Below are positions 1 to 8,210 of a stretch of DNA of 64,000 bases, piece by piece. This stretch comes from Saprospiraceae bacterium (GTDB taxonomy: Bacteria > Bacteroidota > Bacteroidia > Chitinophagales > Saprospiraceae): assembly GCA_022448945.1 (NCBI GenBank), contig JAKVCV010000001.1, positions 17,570-81,569 on the forward strand, in the 5' to 3' direction. Position 1 is the stretch's first letter; each line of letters starts with the position of its first letter. The notes beneath the pieces were generated by a model that worked only from the letters and a program-made list of their open reading frames with translations, was not told the DNA's origin and ran no database searches. The translations under genes were made by a program, and so were the position numbers.

Positions 1-23
1 CTCTTTTTATAAAAGAAAAAATA

Positions 24-1361
24 ATGCTCTCAAGGTTAATCACATATATACAAAAGCATGACTTATTTCGTTTGTCAAGTGATAAAATTTTGCTTGCAGT
101 CAGTGGTGGAATAGATTCTATTGCCTTACTTCGGTTATTTAAACATGCCGGTGTTAAATTTGGTGTAGCACATTGTAATTTTCAATTACGAGGGAAAGAA
201 TCTGATGGTGATGAAGCTTTTGTTAAAGCATTGACTGAAGAATTGAACCTACCTTTTTATTGTAAGAAATTCGATTTGGATACTGTATCCAAGGATAAGA
301 AAAGCACACAAATGGCTGCAAGGGATCTTCGTTATGAGTGGTTTGAATTGCTACGCGTAGAAAATGGTTACGCCTATATTGCAGTAGCCCACCATCATAA
401 TGATTCTATTGAAACATTATTGTTGAATTTAACTTATGGCTGTGGTATTCGGGGATTGCATGGGATATTACCAAAAAATGGGAAAATTATTAGACCCCTG
501 TTATATGCAAATCGTAAAGAGATTGAAGATTATGTTATTAGCAATAAATTCGAATATAGGCAGGACAGTTCCAATGTAGATACAAAATATAATCGCAATA
601 GACTTAGGCAAGGTGTTATCCCTGAATTGAAAAAAATTAATCCAGATCTTGAAAATACTTTTCATCATAATTTCCAGCATTACAGAGATACAGAATTGTT
701 CTTTAAATATGCTATTGAACAGTTTAGAAAACAATTAGTTCATCGAAATGGAGATCGTACATGGATTGATATAGAAGGTGTTACTTCTTCTCCAGCGCCT
801 TTGACATTATTGTTTGAATTTCTTAGGCCATTTAATTTTAAATCTTCAAAAATTCAGTCCATTTATAATTCCAGAAATGAGGAATCAGGGGTGATTTTTT
901 CAAGTAAATCGCATTTGGTTTTGAGGGATAGGTCACATTGGATTGTTTCGGCTATTATTGAAGATAAAAATGATGAATTTTATATTGATACATTAAAAGG
1001 TAATCAAGGGGTTTTTAATAAAGAAAATCTTTGCATTGAATGGGAAATAACAGACACAATTTCTACAAAGAACAATAATGAATCTGTCTGTTTTGATCTT
1101 GATAAAATAGATTTTCCCTTACATTTGCGACATTGGAGATCGGGAGATGTTATTTATCCTAAAGGGATGAAAGGTCATAAAAAGAAGGTTAGTAAATTTT
1201 TTAAAGATATTAAGATGAACCGCTTTGATAAAGATTCAACCTGGCTCTTGTGTAATTCTAAAGAACAAATTATTTGGATTATTGGACATAGGGAAGATGA
1301 AAGGTTTAAAATAGAAGAGCAGACTACAAAGGTCCTGCATTTACTTTATAAAGAATTATGA
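24..1361 (+). CDS. tilS: tRNA(Ile)-lysidine synthase TilS
   Basis: TilS modifies C34 of the CAU-anticodon tRNA-Ile to lysidine with ATP and lysine, so that the tRNA reads AUA and is charged with Ile. The 445-residue protein has the N-type ATP-pyrophosphatase PP-loop SGGIDS at residues 27-32, the RDLRYEWF segment near residue 100, and the HHHNDSIET stretch of the catalytic domain. A C-terminal TilS domain with HLRHWRSGD fills roughly residues 365-445. The length matches the family. The ATG at 24 is the first start and has only 23 bases of window upstream, so its promoter is not visible. The epimerase gene follows after 24 bases on the same strand. Motifs are direct observations; function follows from the family. 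Confidence 0.95.
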   Translation: MLSRLITYIQKHDLFRLSSDKILLAVSGGIDSIALLRLFKHAGVKFGVAHCNFQLRGKESDGDEAFVKALTEELNLPFYCKKFDLDTVSKDKKSTQMAARDLRYEWFELLRVENGYAYIAVAHHHNDSIETLLLNLTYGCGIRGLHGILPKNGKIIRPLLYANRKEIEDYVISNKFEYRQDSSNVDTKYNRNRLRQGVIPELKKINPDLENTFHHNFQHYRDTELFFKYAIEQFRKQLVHRNGDRTWIDIEGVTSSPAPLTLLFEFLRPFNFKSSKIQSIYNSRNEESGVIFSSKSHLVLRDRSHWIVSAIIEDKNDEFYIDTLKGNQGVFNKENLCIEWEITDTISTKNNNESVCFDLDKIDFPLHLRHWRSGDVIYPKGMKGHKKKVSKFFKDIKMNRFDKDSTWLLCNSKEQIIWIIGHREDERFKIEEQTTKVLHLLYKEL

Positions 1362-1373
1362 AATTCATAATTC
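1353..1373. repeat. Perfect 10-1-10 inverted repeat over the tilS stop codon
   Basis: Ten bases at 1353-1362 are the exact reverse complement of 1364-1373, with one central base. The repeat includes the TGA stop of tilS and lies 13 bases before the next start codon. There is no T-run after it, so it is not a standard terminator. It could be an mRNA hairpin between two cistrons or a chance AT-rich palindrome. Confidence 0.5.
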
Positions 1374-1385
1374 ATAATTATACAA

Positions 1386-2351
1386 ATGATAATAATAACA
1401 GGGGCAGCAGGTTTTATTGGAAGTTGTTTGGTTCAGTATTTGAATCTTCAGGGAGAAAGAAATCTTATCCTTGTTGATCAATTTAATAGAAGCGACAAAA
1501 ATAAAAATCTGCGTGGTAAAACATATTTAAAGAAAATTGAAAGGGATGTTTTTTTGGATTGGTTTAGACAGCATACTAACGATATTAGTTTGGTTTTGCA
1601 TATAGGTGCCCGAACCGATACAACAGAAAATCGGAAATCTGTTTTTGACAATTTGAATCTTAATTATTCCAAGGCAATAGCTGAAGTTTGTATTGGTGCG
1701 GATATCCCCTTGATATATGCTTCAAGTGCTGCTACTTATGGAATTGGTAATAAAGGATTTAATGATTCCTTGTCACCAGAGTCTTTAAAGCCTTTGAATC
1801 CCTATGGAAATTCAAAAAATGATTTTGACAAATGGATGTTGAAACAAAAAAAACAACCCGTATTCTGGGCAGGGCTAAAGTTTTTTAACGTCTATGGCCC
1901 TAATGAATACCATAAAGGGAGGATGGCATCTGTGATTTTACATACATTTAAGCAAATACAACAATCAGGGCAAATGAATCTTTTTCGTTCCCATCGCCCT
2001 GACTACAAAGATGGGCATCAGAGCCGAGATTTTATTTATATCAAAGATCTGCTTTCTGTTATTGATTTTTTACTACAAAAGCGACCTCTAAGTGGCTTGT
2101 ATAATTTGGGTACTGGTAAGGCAAGAAGTTTTTTGGATCTAGCTGAAAATACTTTTATTGCTATGGGAATTAAACCAAAAATTGGCTTTATTGATACACC
2201 TATAGATATTCGAGATAACTATCAGTATTTTACAGAAGCAAAAATGGACAAATTGCAACTTGCAGGTTATACAAAAGATTTCTATTCTCTCGAGGATGGT
2301 ATTAAAGATTATGTTCAGAATTATTTAATGAAGGATTTTGCCTATTATTAA
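1386..2351 (+). CDS. hldD: ADP-L-glycero-D-manno-heptose-6-epimerase-like protein
   Basis: This is a short-chain dehydrogenase-type nucleotide-sugar epimerase. It has the Rossmann NAD(P)-binding motif GAAGFIG at residues 6-12 and the catalytic Y140-x3-K144 pair in YGNSK. The spacing, the 321-residue length, the NVYGPNEYHKGRMASV segment and the SRDFIYIKDL segment match HldD (RfaD), which inverts C6 of ADP-heptose for the lipopolysaccharide inner core. Other heptose enzymes are not in the window, so the precise substrate is inferred from family resemblance. It sits between tilS and folC, all on one strand with short gaps, so co-transcription is possible. Confidence 0.85.
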   Translation: MIIITGAAGFIGSCLVQYLNLQGERNLILVDQFNRSDKNKNLRGKTYLKKIERDVFLDWFRQHTNDISLVLHIGARTDTTENRKSVFDNLNLNYSKAIAEVCIGADIPLIYASSAATYGIGNKGFNDSLSPESLKPLNPYGNSKNDFDKWMLKQKKQPVFWAGLKFFNVYGPNEYHKGRMASVILHTFKQIQQSGQMNLFRSHRPDYKDGHQSRDFIYIKDLLSVIDFLLQKRPLSGLYNLGTGKARSFLDLAENTFIAMGIKPKIGFIDTPIDIRDNYQYFTEAKMDKLQLAGYTKDFYSLEDGIKDYVQNYLMKDFAYY

Positions 2352-2366
2352 TAGTGATAGATATTT

Positions 2367-3659
2367 ATGAACTATCAAAAAACTTTAGATTTTTTATTTT
2401 CTCAATTGCCTATGTATCAGCGAGTTGGTAAACAGGCATATAAAAAGGATTTGGGTAATATTAAGTTGCTTTGTCAGCAATTAAATAACCCTCAGAACAG
2501 CTTTAGATCTATTCATATTGCAGGAACCAATGGCAAGGGTTCAACAGCTCATATCTTAGCCTCTATATTGCAAACTGCAGGATATAGGGTAGGACTATAT
2601 ACTTCGCCACATTATGTGGATTTTAGGGAGCGAATAAAGATCAATGGTACTTATATTAGTAAAAAGGCTGTTGTTGAGTTTGTTGCTTCAAACAAACAAT
2701 TCTTTAGTAAAATAAAACCATCATTTTTTGAAATGACAGTAGCTATGGCTTTTGATTATTTCAACTATAAGAACGTAGATATTGCAATTATAGAAACGGG
2801 ACTTGGAGGGCGGCTTGATTCCACTAATATCATAAAGCCTTTATTTTCAATTGTTACAAATATAGGCATGGACCATGAATCTATGCTTGGAGATACACTT
2901 GAAAAGATCGCTAATGAAAAGGCGGGCATTATCAAGTCAGGCATACCTGTTATTATTGGAGAGCGAGATCCTGAAACAGATCATGTTTTTATCAAAAAAG
3001 CAAAAAAAGAAAAAGCAGAGATTAATTTTGTACAGGATGTTATTCAATCAAGACTTCTAAGGACTTCTATGAATAAAGCGGTTTATTCAACAAAAAGTGA
3101 TAGCCATCCGTTTTTGAACTTGGAAGAACTTACATTAGATTTAACGGGGAATTATCAAAAGCACAATTTAAATAATGCGCTTGTTGCTGCTCAATTATTA
3201 AAAAAAGCTGACTTTAAAATTAGTGAAAAACATATTCGAAAGGCTTGCTCTACGGTTCAGGAAACAACTAAAATTAAAGGACGTTGGCAAATCATTAATG
3301 AATCTCCTCTTACTATTTGTGATTCTGGTCATAATGTAGATGGTTTACGCTATATTGTTAAAGCGCTGAAAGAAATTAACAAAAGGAGACTACATTTTGT
3401 TTTTGGTTCAGTAAATGATAAAGACCTCAATAAAATTTTACCCTTATTACCCAAAGATGCCCTCTATTATTTTTGCAGAGCTAATATTCCCAGAGGTTTA
3501 GATGCAGATGAATTAATGCGTGTTGCCAGAAGTTTCCAATTGTACGGGCAATCATATATTTCTGTCAATGAAGCACTTAATGTTGCAACAAAAGAGGCAA
3601 GAAAAGATGATTGCATTTTTATTGGAGGAAGTATTTTTGTTGTTGCTGAAGTAGTTTGA
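2367..3659 (+). CDS. folC: Bifunctional dihydrofolate/folylpolyglutamate synthase FolC
   Basis: FolC adds glutamate to dihydropteroate and extends the polyglutamate tail of folates, using ATP, in the cytoplasm. The 430-residue protein has the Mur-ligase-type P-loop GTNGKGS at residues 53-59, the TSPHYVDFRERI segment, and the ETGLGGRLDSTN metal and ATP-binding segment near residue 142. Its C-terminal domain contains the DSGHNVDG motif near residue 318. This order is typical of the family. It begins 15 bases after the epimerase gene. The 153-base gap after it holds no clear terminator. Confidence 0.95.
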   Translation: MNYQKTLDFLFSQLPMYQRVGKQAYKKDLGNIKLLCQQLNNPQNSFRSIHIAGTNGKGSTAHILASILQTAGYRVGLYTSPHYVDFRERIKINGTYISKKAVVEFVASNKQFFSKIKPSFFEMTVAMAFDYFNYKNVDIAIIETGLGGRLDSTNIIKPLFSIVTNIGMDHESMLGDTLEKIANEKAGIIKSGIPVIIGERDPETDHVFIKKAKKEKAEINFVQDVIQSRLLRTSMNKAVYSTKSDSHPFLNLEELTLDLTGNYQKHNLNNALVAAQLLKKADFKISEKHIRKACSTVQETTKIKGRWQIINESPLTICDSGHNVDGLRYIVKALKEINKRRLHFVFGSVNDKDLNKILPLLPKDALYYFCRANIPRGLDADELMRVARSFQLYGQSYISVNEALNVATKEARKDDCIFIGGSIFVVAEVV

Positions 3660-3812
3660 GGTTGAAATTGTAAATAGATAATATCTAGATTAGCGATTAT
3701 ATGTATTGTTTTTTTATGTTAAAATAATAATAGCCTGGTCCAAATAGCAATATATATTACCACAATACTTATTTTTGTTACTCATTAAATCTTTTATTAT
3801 TAAAATTTCTGG

Positions 3813-6302
3813 ATGAAGACTTTTTTGCTGTTTCTATTTTATATGTTTTTCTCCACTTGTATTTTTGCTTTAAATATACATGGAACAGTAACGGATGAAA
3901 AAGGAGAAGCGCTTTCTTTTGTCAGTATATATATCCAGGGAACCTCTATAGGAACTACTACAAATATTGATGGGAAATATAGTTTGAAACTTGATAATGG
4001 AACTTATGAATTAGTTTTTCAATACATTGGTTTTGAATCAAAAATTGAAAAAATTTCTTTGTCAAAGGAAGATTTAGAGCTTAATGTTTCACTGAATCCT
4101 GTAAGTAATAATCTACAGGAGATTGTTGTAACTGCAGGTGAAGACCCAGCGTACCGTATTATTCGCAAGGCTATAAAAAAGCGTAAATTTCACCTTAAGC
4201 AGATTAAAGAATATAGTTGTGATTCATATGTAAAAGGAGTACAACATATAAGAAATCTTCCAAAATCCTTTATGGGTTTATCTTTAGACATTTTGAGGCA
4301 GAAACTTGATTCTAATGGTACGGGCATAATATATCTTTCGGAATCTATTTCCAAATTACACCATAAAGATGGAGAGTTCAAGGAAATCATGTCTTCCTCA
4401 AAACTCAGTGGTAATGATAATGGCTTTAGTTTTAATTCAGGTGCAGCAATGGCTGAAATGTCATTTTATAATAATAGTTTTGAATTAGGAGATAGTGAAA
4501 TATTATCACCTATTGCTAATGGTGCACTTGCTACCTATAAATATAGATTGGAAAGTTCTTTTTTTGACAAAGATGGCCATTTGGTTTATAAAATTGAAGT
4601 CATTCCTAAAAATAAATTGGCATCTGTTTTTGGAGGGTATATTTATATTGTAGATGGGTACTGGGCAATTCATAGTACTGATCTTTTTATTACTGGCAAA
4701 TCTGCTAATATTTCTGTTTTAGACACTGCTCATTTCAAGCAGACACATATTCACCTGGGGGAGAAAATTTGGAGAATTTTTTCTCAGGAAATTAGGTTTT
4801 CACTAAAACTTCTCACAATTGCTACTAAAGGTGAATTTATAGGTGTTTTTACAAATTATGATTTAAAACCAGATTTTCCATCCAATTTTTTTGATGCGGA
4901 AGTATTTAAGGTCGAGGATAATTCAAACAAAAAAATTAATGAGTTCTGGGATTCTATAAGACCTGTACCTTTGTCAGAAGAAGAAGTGCTTGAATATCAT
5001 AACAAAGATAGCTTGCAAAGAATTTGGGAGACCAAAGCTTATAAAGATTCAATAGATAAACAAGCCAATAAGCCTAAGATATTTGATCTTTTAAATGGTT
5101 ATACCTACCAAAATAGTTACAAAAAATATAAGTTGTTTTTTATATCGCCCTTGGATAATCTCCATTATAATACAGTTCAGGGTCAGATAATTGGTTTAGG
5201 TTTAGAATTTTTCAAAGATATCAATGAAGAGAAAAGGCGTAAATTTAAAGTGCATCTAGATGGTGAATATTCTATTCATGATAAACAATTCAGGGCCAAA
5301 GGATATTTTCAAATGCGTTTTAATGCAATATCAAATGCATTATTGCGTGTAGAAGGAGGGCGTTCAAAAAAACAATTTAATCCTTCCGACCCAGTTCCGG
5401 TTTTGGTAAACACTTATTATACGCTTTTAGGAAAGCTAAATTACATCAAGTTCTATGATGAATACTATGGGCAGGTCAGATATTCTCAGGAGTTGTTTAA
5501 TGGGCTGTTTTTTCGTGCTTCTTTAAAATATACGCAACGGGTTGCATTAACTAATCATGGCTTTGATTTTTGGATCAAGAAGAACACCAATAGTTTTTTT
5601 TCCAATAATCCACAAGATTTTAGTAACCCTACAATGAAGGATGTACCCAGTTTTATCACCCATGAACATTTTGAAATCGATTTGTCTTTTCGTATAAGAT
5701 TTGGTCAGAAATATATTTCATATCCCAACAGACGATTCTATTCAGGTTCGAAATATCCAGACATATGGATAAGTTACCGAAGGGGTATACCACTATTAGG
5801 TGGCGATACAAATTATGATTATCTCGAGTTGAAAGTCGAACAAGAGAACATCAAGATAGGAACGGTAGGTTTATTAAGTTTTAAGGCTACTGCAGGTTGG
5901 TTTCCATACAAACAGAATATGTATTTTATGGATTTTCGTCATTTTAACGGAAATCAGACTTTTATCGCAAAAACAAGCGAGTATCTAAGCACATTTCAGT
6001 TAATGCCTTATTATGAGAACAGTACTAATACGGCGTTTGCTATGTTTCATATACAACATGATTTTAACGGTTTTCTCTGGAATAAAATTCCAGGCCTTAA
6101 AGTACTTGGATTTGAATTTGTAACAGGGTATCATTTTCTTTATACACCTGAAATGTCTCCTTATATGGAATTTAATATTGGTTTGGATAGAATTGGTTGG
6201 AATTTGTTTAGGGTATTAAGGGTCGATTTTGTCATGGGCTATCAGGTAGGTTCATCTAGACTACAAGTTGGTGGGGTACTGGGTGTGACAATTTCATTAT
6301 AA
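3813..6302 (+). CDS. DUF5686/carboxypeptidase-regulatory-like outer-membrane protein
   Basis: The 829-residue protein starts with a signal peptide (about residues 1-19). A CarboxypepD_reg-like beta-sandwich follows (about 20-100: GTVTDEKGEALSFVSIYI through YELVFQYIGFESK), as seen in front of many Bacteroidota outer-membrane receptors. The remainder resembles DUF5686 proteins: it contains AYRIIRKAIKKR near residue 113 and ends in alternating hydrophobic and aromatic strands suited to an outer-membrane beta-barrel (FRVLRVDFVMGY near the C terminus). No TonB box or SusD partner is visible, so I do not call it a nutrient receptor. The molecular function is unknown. The start ATG at 3813 gives a clean signal peptide. 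Confidence 0.75.
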   Translation: MKTFLLFLFYMFFSTCIFALNIHGTVTDEKGEALSFVSIYIQGTSIGTTTNIDGKYSLKLDNGTYELVFQYIGFESKIEKISLSKEDLELNVSLNPVSNNLQEIVVTAGEDPAYRIIRKAIKKRKFHLKQIKEYSCDSYVKGVQHIRNLPKSFMGLSLDILRQKLDSNGTGIIYLSESISKLHHKDGEFKEIMSSSKLSGNDNGFSFNSGAAMAEMSFYNNSFELGDSEILSPIANGALATYKYRLESSFFDKDGHLVYKIEVIPKNKLASVFGGYIYIVDGYWAIHSTDLFITGKSANISVLDTAHFKQTHIHLGEKIWRIFSQEIRFSLKLLTIATKGEFIGVFTNYDLKPDFPSNFFDAEVFKVEDNSNKKINEFWDSIRPVPLSEEEVLEYHNKDSLQRIWETKAYKDSIDKQANKPKIFDLLNGYTYQNSYKKYKLFFISPLDNLHYNTVQGQIIGLGLEFFKDINEEKRRKFKVHLDGEYSIHDKQFRAKGYFQMRFNAISNALLRVEGGRSKKQFNPSDPVPVLVNTYYTLLGKLNYIKFYDEYYGQVRYSQELFNGLFFRASLKYTQRVALTNHGFDFWIKKNTNSFFSNNPQDFSNPTMKDVPSFITHEHFEIDLSFRIRFGQKYISYPNRRFYSGSKYPDIWISYRRGIPLLGGDTNYDYLELKVEQENIKIGTVGLLSFKATAGWFPYKQNMYFMDFRHFNGNQTFIAKTSEYLSTFQLMPYYENSTNTAFAMFHIQHDFNGFLWNKIPGLKVLGFEFVTGYHFLYTPEMSPYMEFNIGLDRIGWNLFRVLRVDFVMGYQVGSSRLQVGGVLGVTISL

Positions 6303-6362
6303 TCAATAGATTTTTGAAATTTATTTTTGATATAATTTATAATAATAGTTAAATACATTTTT

Positions 6363-7901
6363 ATGAATGACGAGAACAAAGAAATAAAAGGAAAATCAGG
6401 CTTTAAGTTTCCTACTGCGCATACTGTTTTGTTAATTATTGCTGCAATTGTAGCTGCTTCGACCTGGTTCATACCAGCAGGGGAGTATGATCAGTTGGAA
6501 TATAAAAAAGGAGATGATAGTTCAATGGCATTGTTTATACATCATTCGGAAGATGGAGATAAGGAGTATCCAGCAATTCAGGCTACATTGGATAAATTGG
6601 GAATGAATATTTCTGTAGAGAAATTTGAAAATGGTGATATTTGGAAACCTGTAGGAATTCCAGGCACATATCATAAAAAATCAAGTAACCCACAAGGATT
6701 TTGGGAATTTATTCAGTCGCCACTTAAAGGGATCGAGGGCGCTATAGACGTTATCCTTTTTGTTTTAATTATTGGAGGATTTATTGGTATTGTTAATCAT
6801 ACTGGTGCCTTTGATGCAGGAGTATCACGTTTGGCTCGCGGAATGCGCGGAAGGGAAACCTGGTTGATTATAATTATTACATCTTTGATCGCATTGGGAG
6901 GTACCACTTTTGGCCTTGCTGAAGAAACGATCGCTTTTTACCCTATTTTGGTCCCTGTTTTTTTAGCTGCCAGATATGATGCAATGGTTGCTTTGGCAAC
7001 CATATATATAGGCTCTTGTATAGGCACAATGGCATCTACCGTTAATCCCTTTAGTGCTATTATTGCTTCAGATTCCGCAGGGATTAATTGGACGAGTGGA
7101 TTGTATGGCCGTTTGACAATGCTTGTCTTGGGGACAATCATTTGTTTATGGTACATTATTCGTTATGCTGAAAAAGTTCGTAAAGACCCTTCTAAGTCTT
7201 TAATTTTTAGCCAGAAAAAAGAAATTGATGCCATGTTTATGAACAGAGATTTGGAAAAAGAACACAAATTTACATTTCGAATTCAATTGGTACTTCTAAT
7301 TTTTCTAATGTCCTTTGTTGTTATGATTTATGGTGTATCTCAACTAGATTGGTGGTTTTTGGAGATGACCACAGTATTTTTTGTTGCTGCAATAATCGTA
7401 GGTATCGTATCGAAAATCAAGGAAAAGGTATTTGTTGAGCAGTTTGTTAAGGGTGCAAATGATCTACTTAATGTAGCATTGATCATAGGGATTGCCAGAG
7501 GAGTAACAGTTTTAATGGATGATGGGATGATTAGTGATACCTTGTTGTATTATGCATCAGGAATTGTAGAAGGAATGCCTAAGGCTGTATTTGCGAATGT
7601 AATGATGTTTTTATATGCTGGTTTGTCATTTTTTATTCCTTCGTCTTCTGGAATGGCAGTTTTGTCAATGCCGATTATGGCTCCATTAGCTGATGTCGTT
7701 GGTGCCGAAAGAGAAATTGTAGTTAATGCGTATCAATATGGTATGGGATTAATGGCTTTTATTACGCCTACTGGTCTTATTCTTGCCTCTTTAACCATGG
7801 TAAATGTTACCTATGATAAGTGGTTGAAATTTGTGATGCCTTTACTAATCATTCTAACCTTATTTACAATGTTAGTGATGACAATTTCTGTTTATTTATA
7901 G
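6363..7901 (+). CDS. YfcC/DcuC-superfamily carboxylate or amino-acid carrier
   Basis: This 512-residue integral membrane protein has about a dozen hydrophobic segments, beginning with TAHTVLLIIAAIVAASTWFIPAGEY at residues 18-43. The glycine-rich LIIGGFIGIVNHTGAFDAG segment, GLAEETIAFYPILVPVFLAA, GSCIGTMASTVNPF and the late SFFIPSSSGMAVLSMPIMAPLAD segment are hallmarks of the YfcC family, part of the ion transporter superfamily with DcuC and ArcD. Family members are annotated as C4-dicarboxylate, short-chain fatty-acid or arginine/ornithine carriers. The substrate cannot be read from sequence. No arginine-deiminase or dicarboxylate enzyme genes adjoin it. It lies 60 bases after the outer-membrane protein gene. 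Confidence 0.85.
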   Translation: MNDENKEIKGKSGFKFPTAHTVLLIIAAIVAASTWFIPAGEYDQLEYKKGDDSSMALFIHHSEDGDKEYPAIQATLDKLGMNISVEKFENGDIWKPVGIPGTYHKKSSNPQGFWEFIQSPLKGIEGAIDVILFVLIIGGFIGIVNHTGAFDAGVSRLARGMRGRETWLIIIITSLIALGGTTFGLAEETIAFYPILVPVFLAARYDAMVALATIYIGSCIGTMASTVNPFSAIIASDSAGINWTSGLYGRLTMLVLGTIICLWYIIRYAEKVRKDPSKSLIFSQKKEIDAMFMNRDLEKEHKFTFRIQLVLLIFLMSFVVMIYGVSQLDWWFLEMTTVFFVAAIIVGIVSKIKEKVFVEQFVKGANDLLNVALIIGIARGVTVLMDDGMISDTLLYYASGIVEGMPKAVFANVMMFLYAGLSFFIPSSSGMAVLSMPIMAPLADVVGAEREIVVNAYQYGMGLMAFITPTGLILASLTMVNVTYDKWLKFVMPLLIILTLFTMLVMTISVYL

Positions 7902-7924
7902 AAGCCGCTTTATCTTATAAGTTT

Positions 7925-8185
7925 ATGACTGAGCTACTGGACGAACCTATTAAGGACCCTGACAAATATAAACCTTGTTATAATTGTAATGAAATTAATT
8001 ACACCAAATATAAATATACATGGTGGGGTGGGCTACTCGGCCCAAAACTCCTGGATCATGTTAGGTGTAATTCCTGTAGGAAAACTTATAATGGCAAGAC
8101 CGGGCTATCAAATTCAAGGGCTATTGTGATCTATTGGATAGCCTTGTTGGGAATAGTGTTATTATTCATCCTTCTGTTTATTTAA
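7925..8185 (+). CDS. Small zinc-ribbon membrane protein, function unknown
   Basis: An 86-residue product starts at ATG 7925, 23 bases after the carrier gene; a longer reading frame from 7820 would overlap that gene and is less likely. It has two CxxC knuckles (CYNC and CNSC, about 36 residues apart) consistent with a zinc ribbon. Between them is the segment KYTWWGGLLGPKLLDHVRC, and a C-terminal transmembrane helix (about residues 65-85) follows. This architecture recurs in small, poorly characterised bacterial membrane proteins. I do not recognise a specific function. Co-transcription with the carrier is possible from the spacing. Confidence 0.65.
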   Translation: MTELLDEPIKDPDKYKPCYNCNEINYTKYKYTWWGGLLGPKLLDHVRCNSCRKTYNGKTGLSNSRAIVIYWIALLGIVLLFILLFI

Positions 8186-8199
8186 AATGTATACATTTT
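8184..8199. repeat. Perfect 16-base palindrome between convergent genes
   Basis: The bases at 8184-8199 read the same on both strands (AAAATGTATACATTTT). The palindrome overlaps the stop codon of the small zinc-ribbon gene and lies 12 bases from the end of the opposing gene. A hairpin ending in four T residues on each strand could act as a weak bidirectional terminator. Confidence 0.35.
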
Positions 8200-8210
8200 C
8201 TGTTGAGGGG

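Noticed and set aside
7820..7924. Longer start for the small zinc-ribbon protein
   Set aside because: It would overlap the carrier gene by about 80 bases and adds residues with no likeness to the rest; ATG 7925 is more natural.
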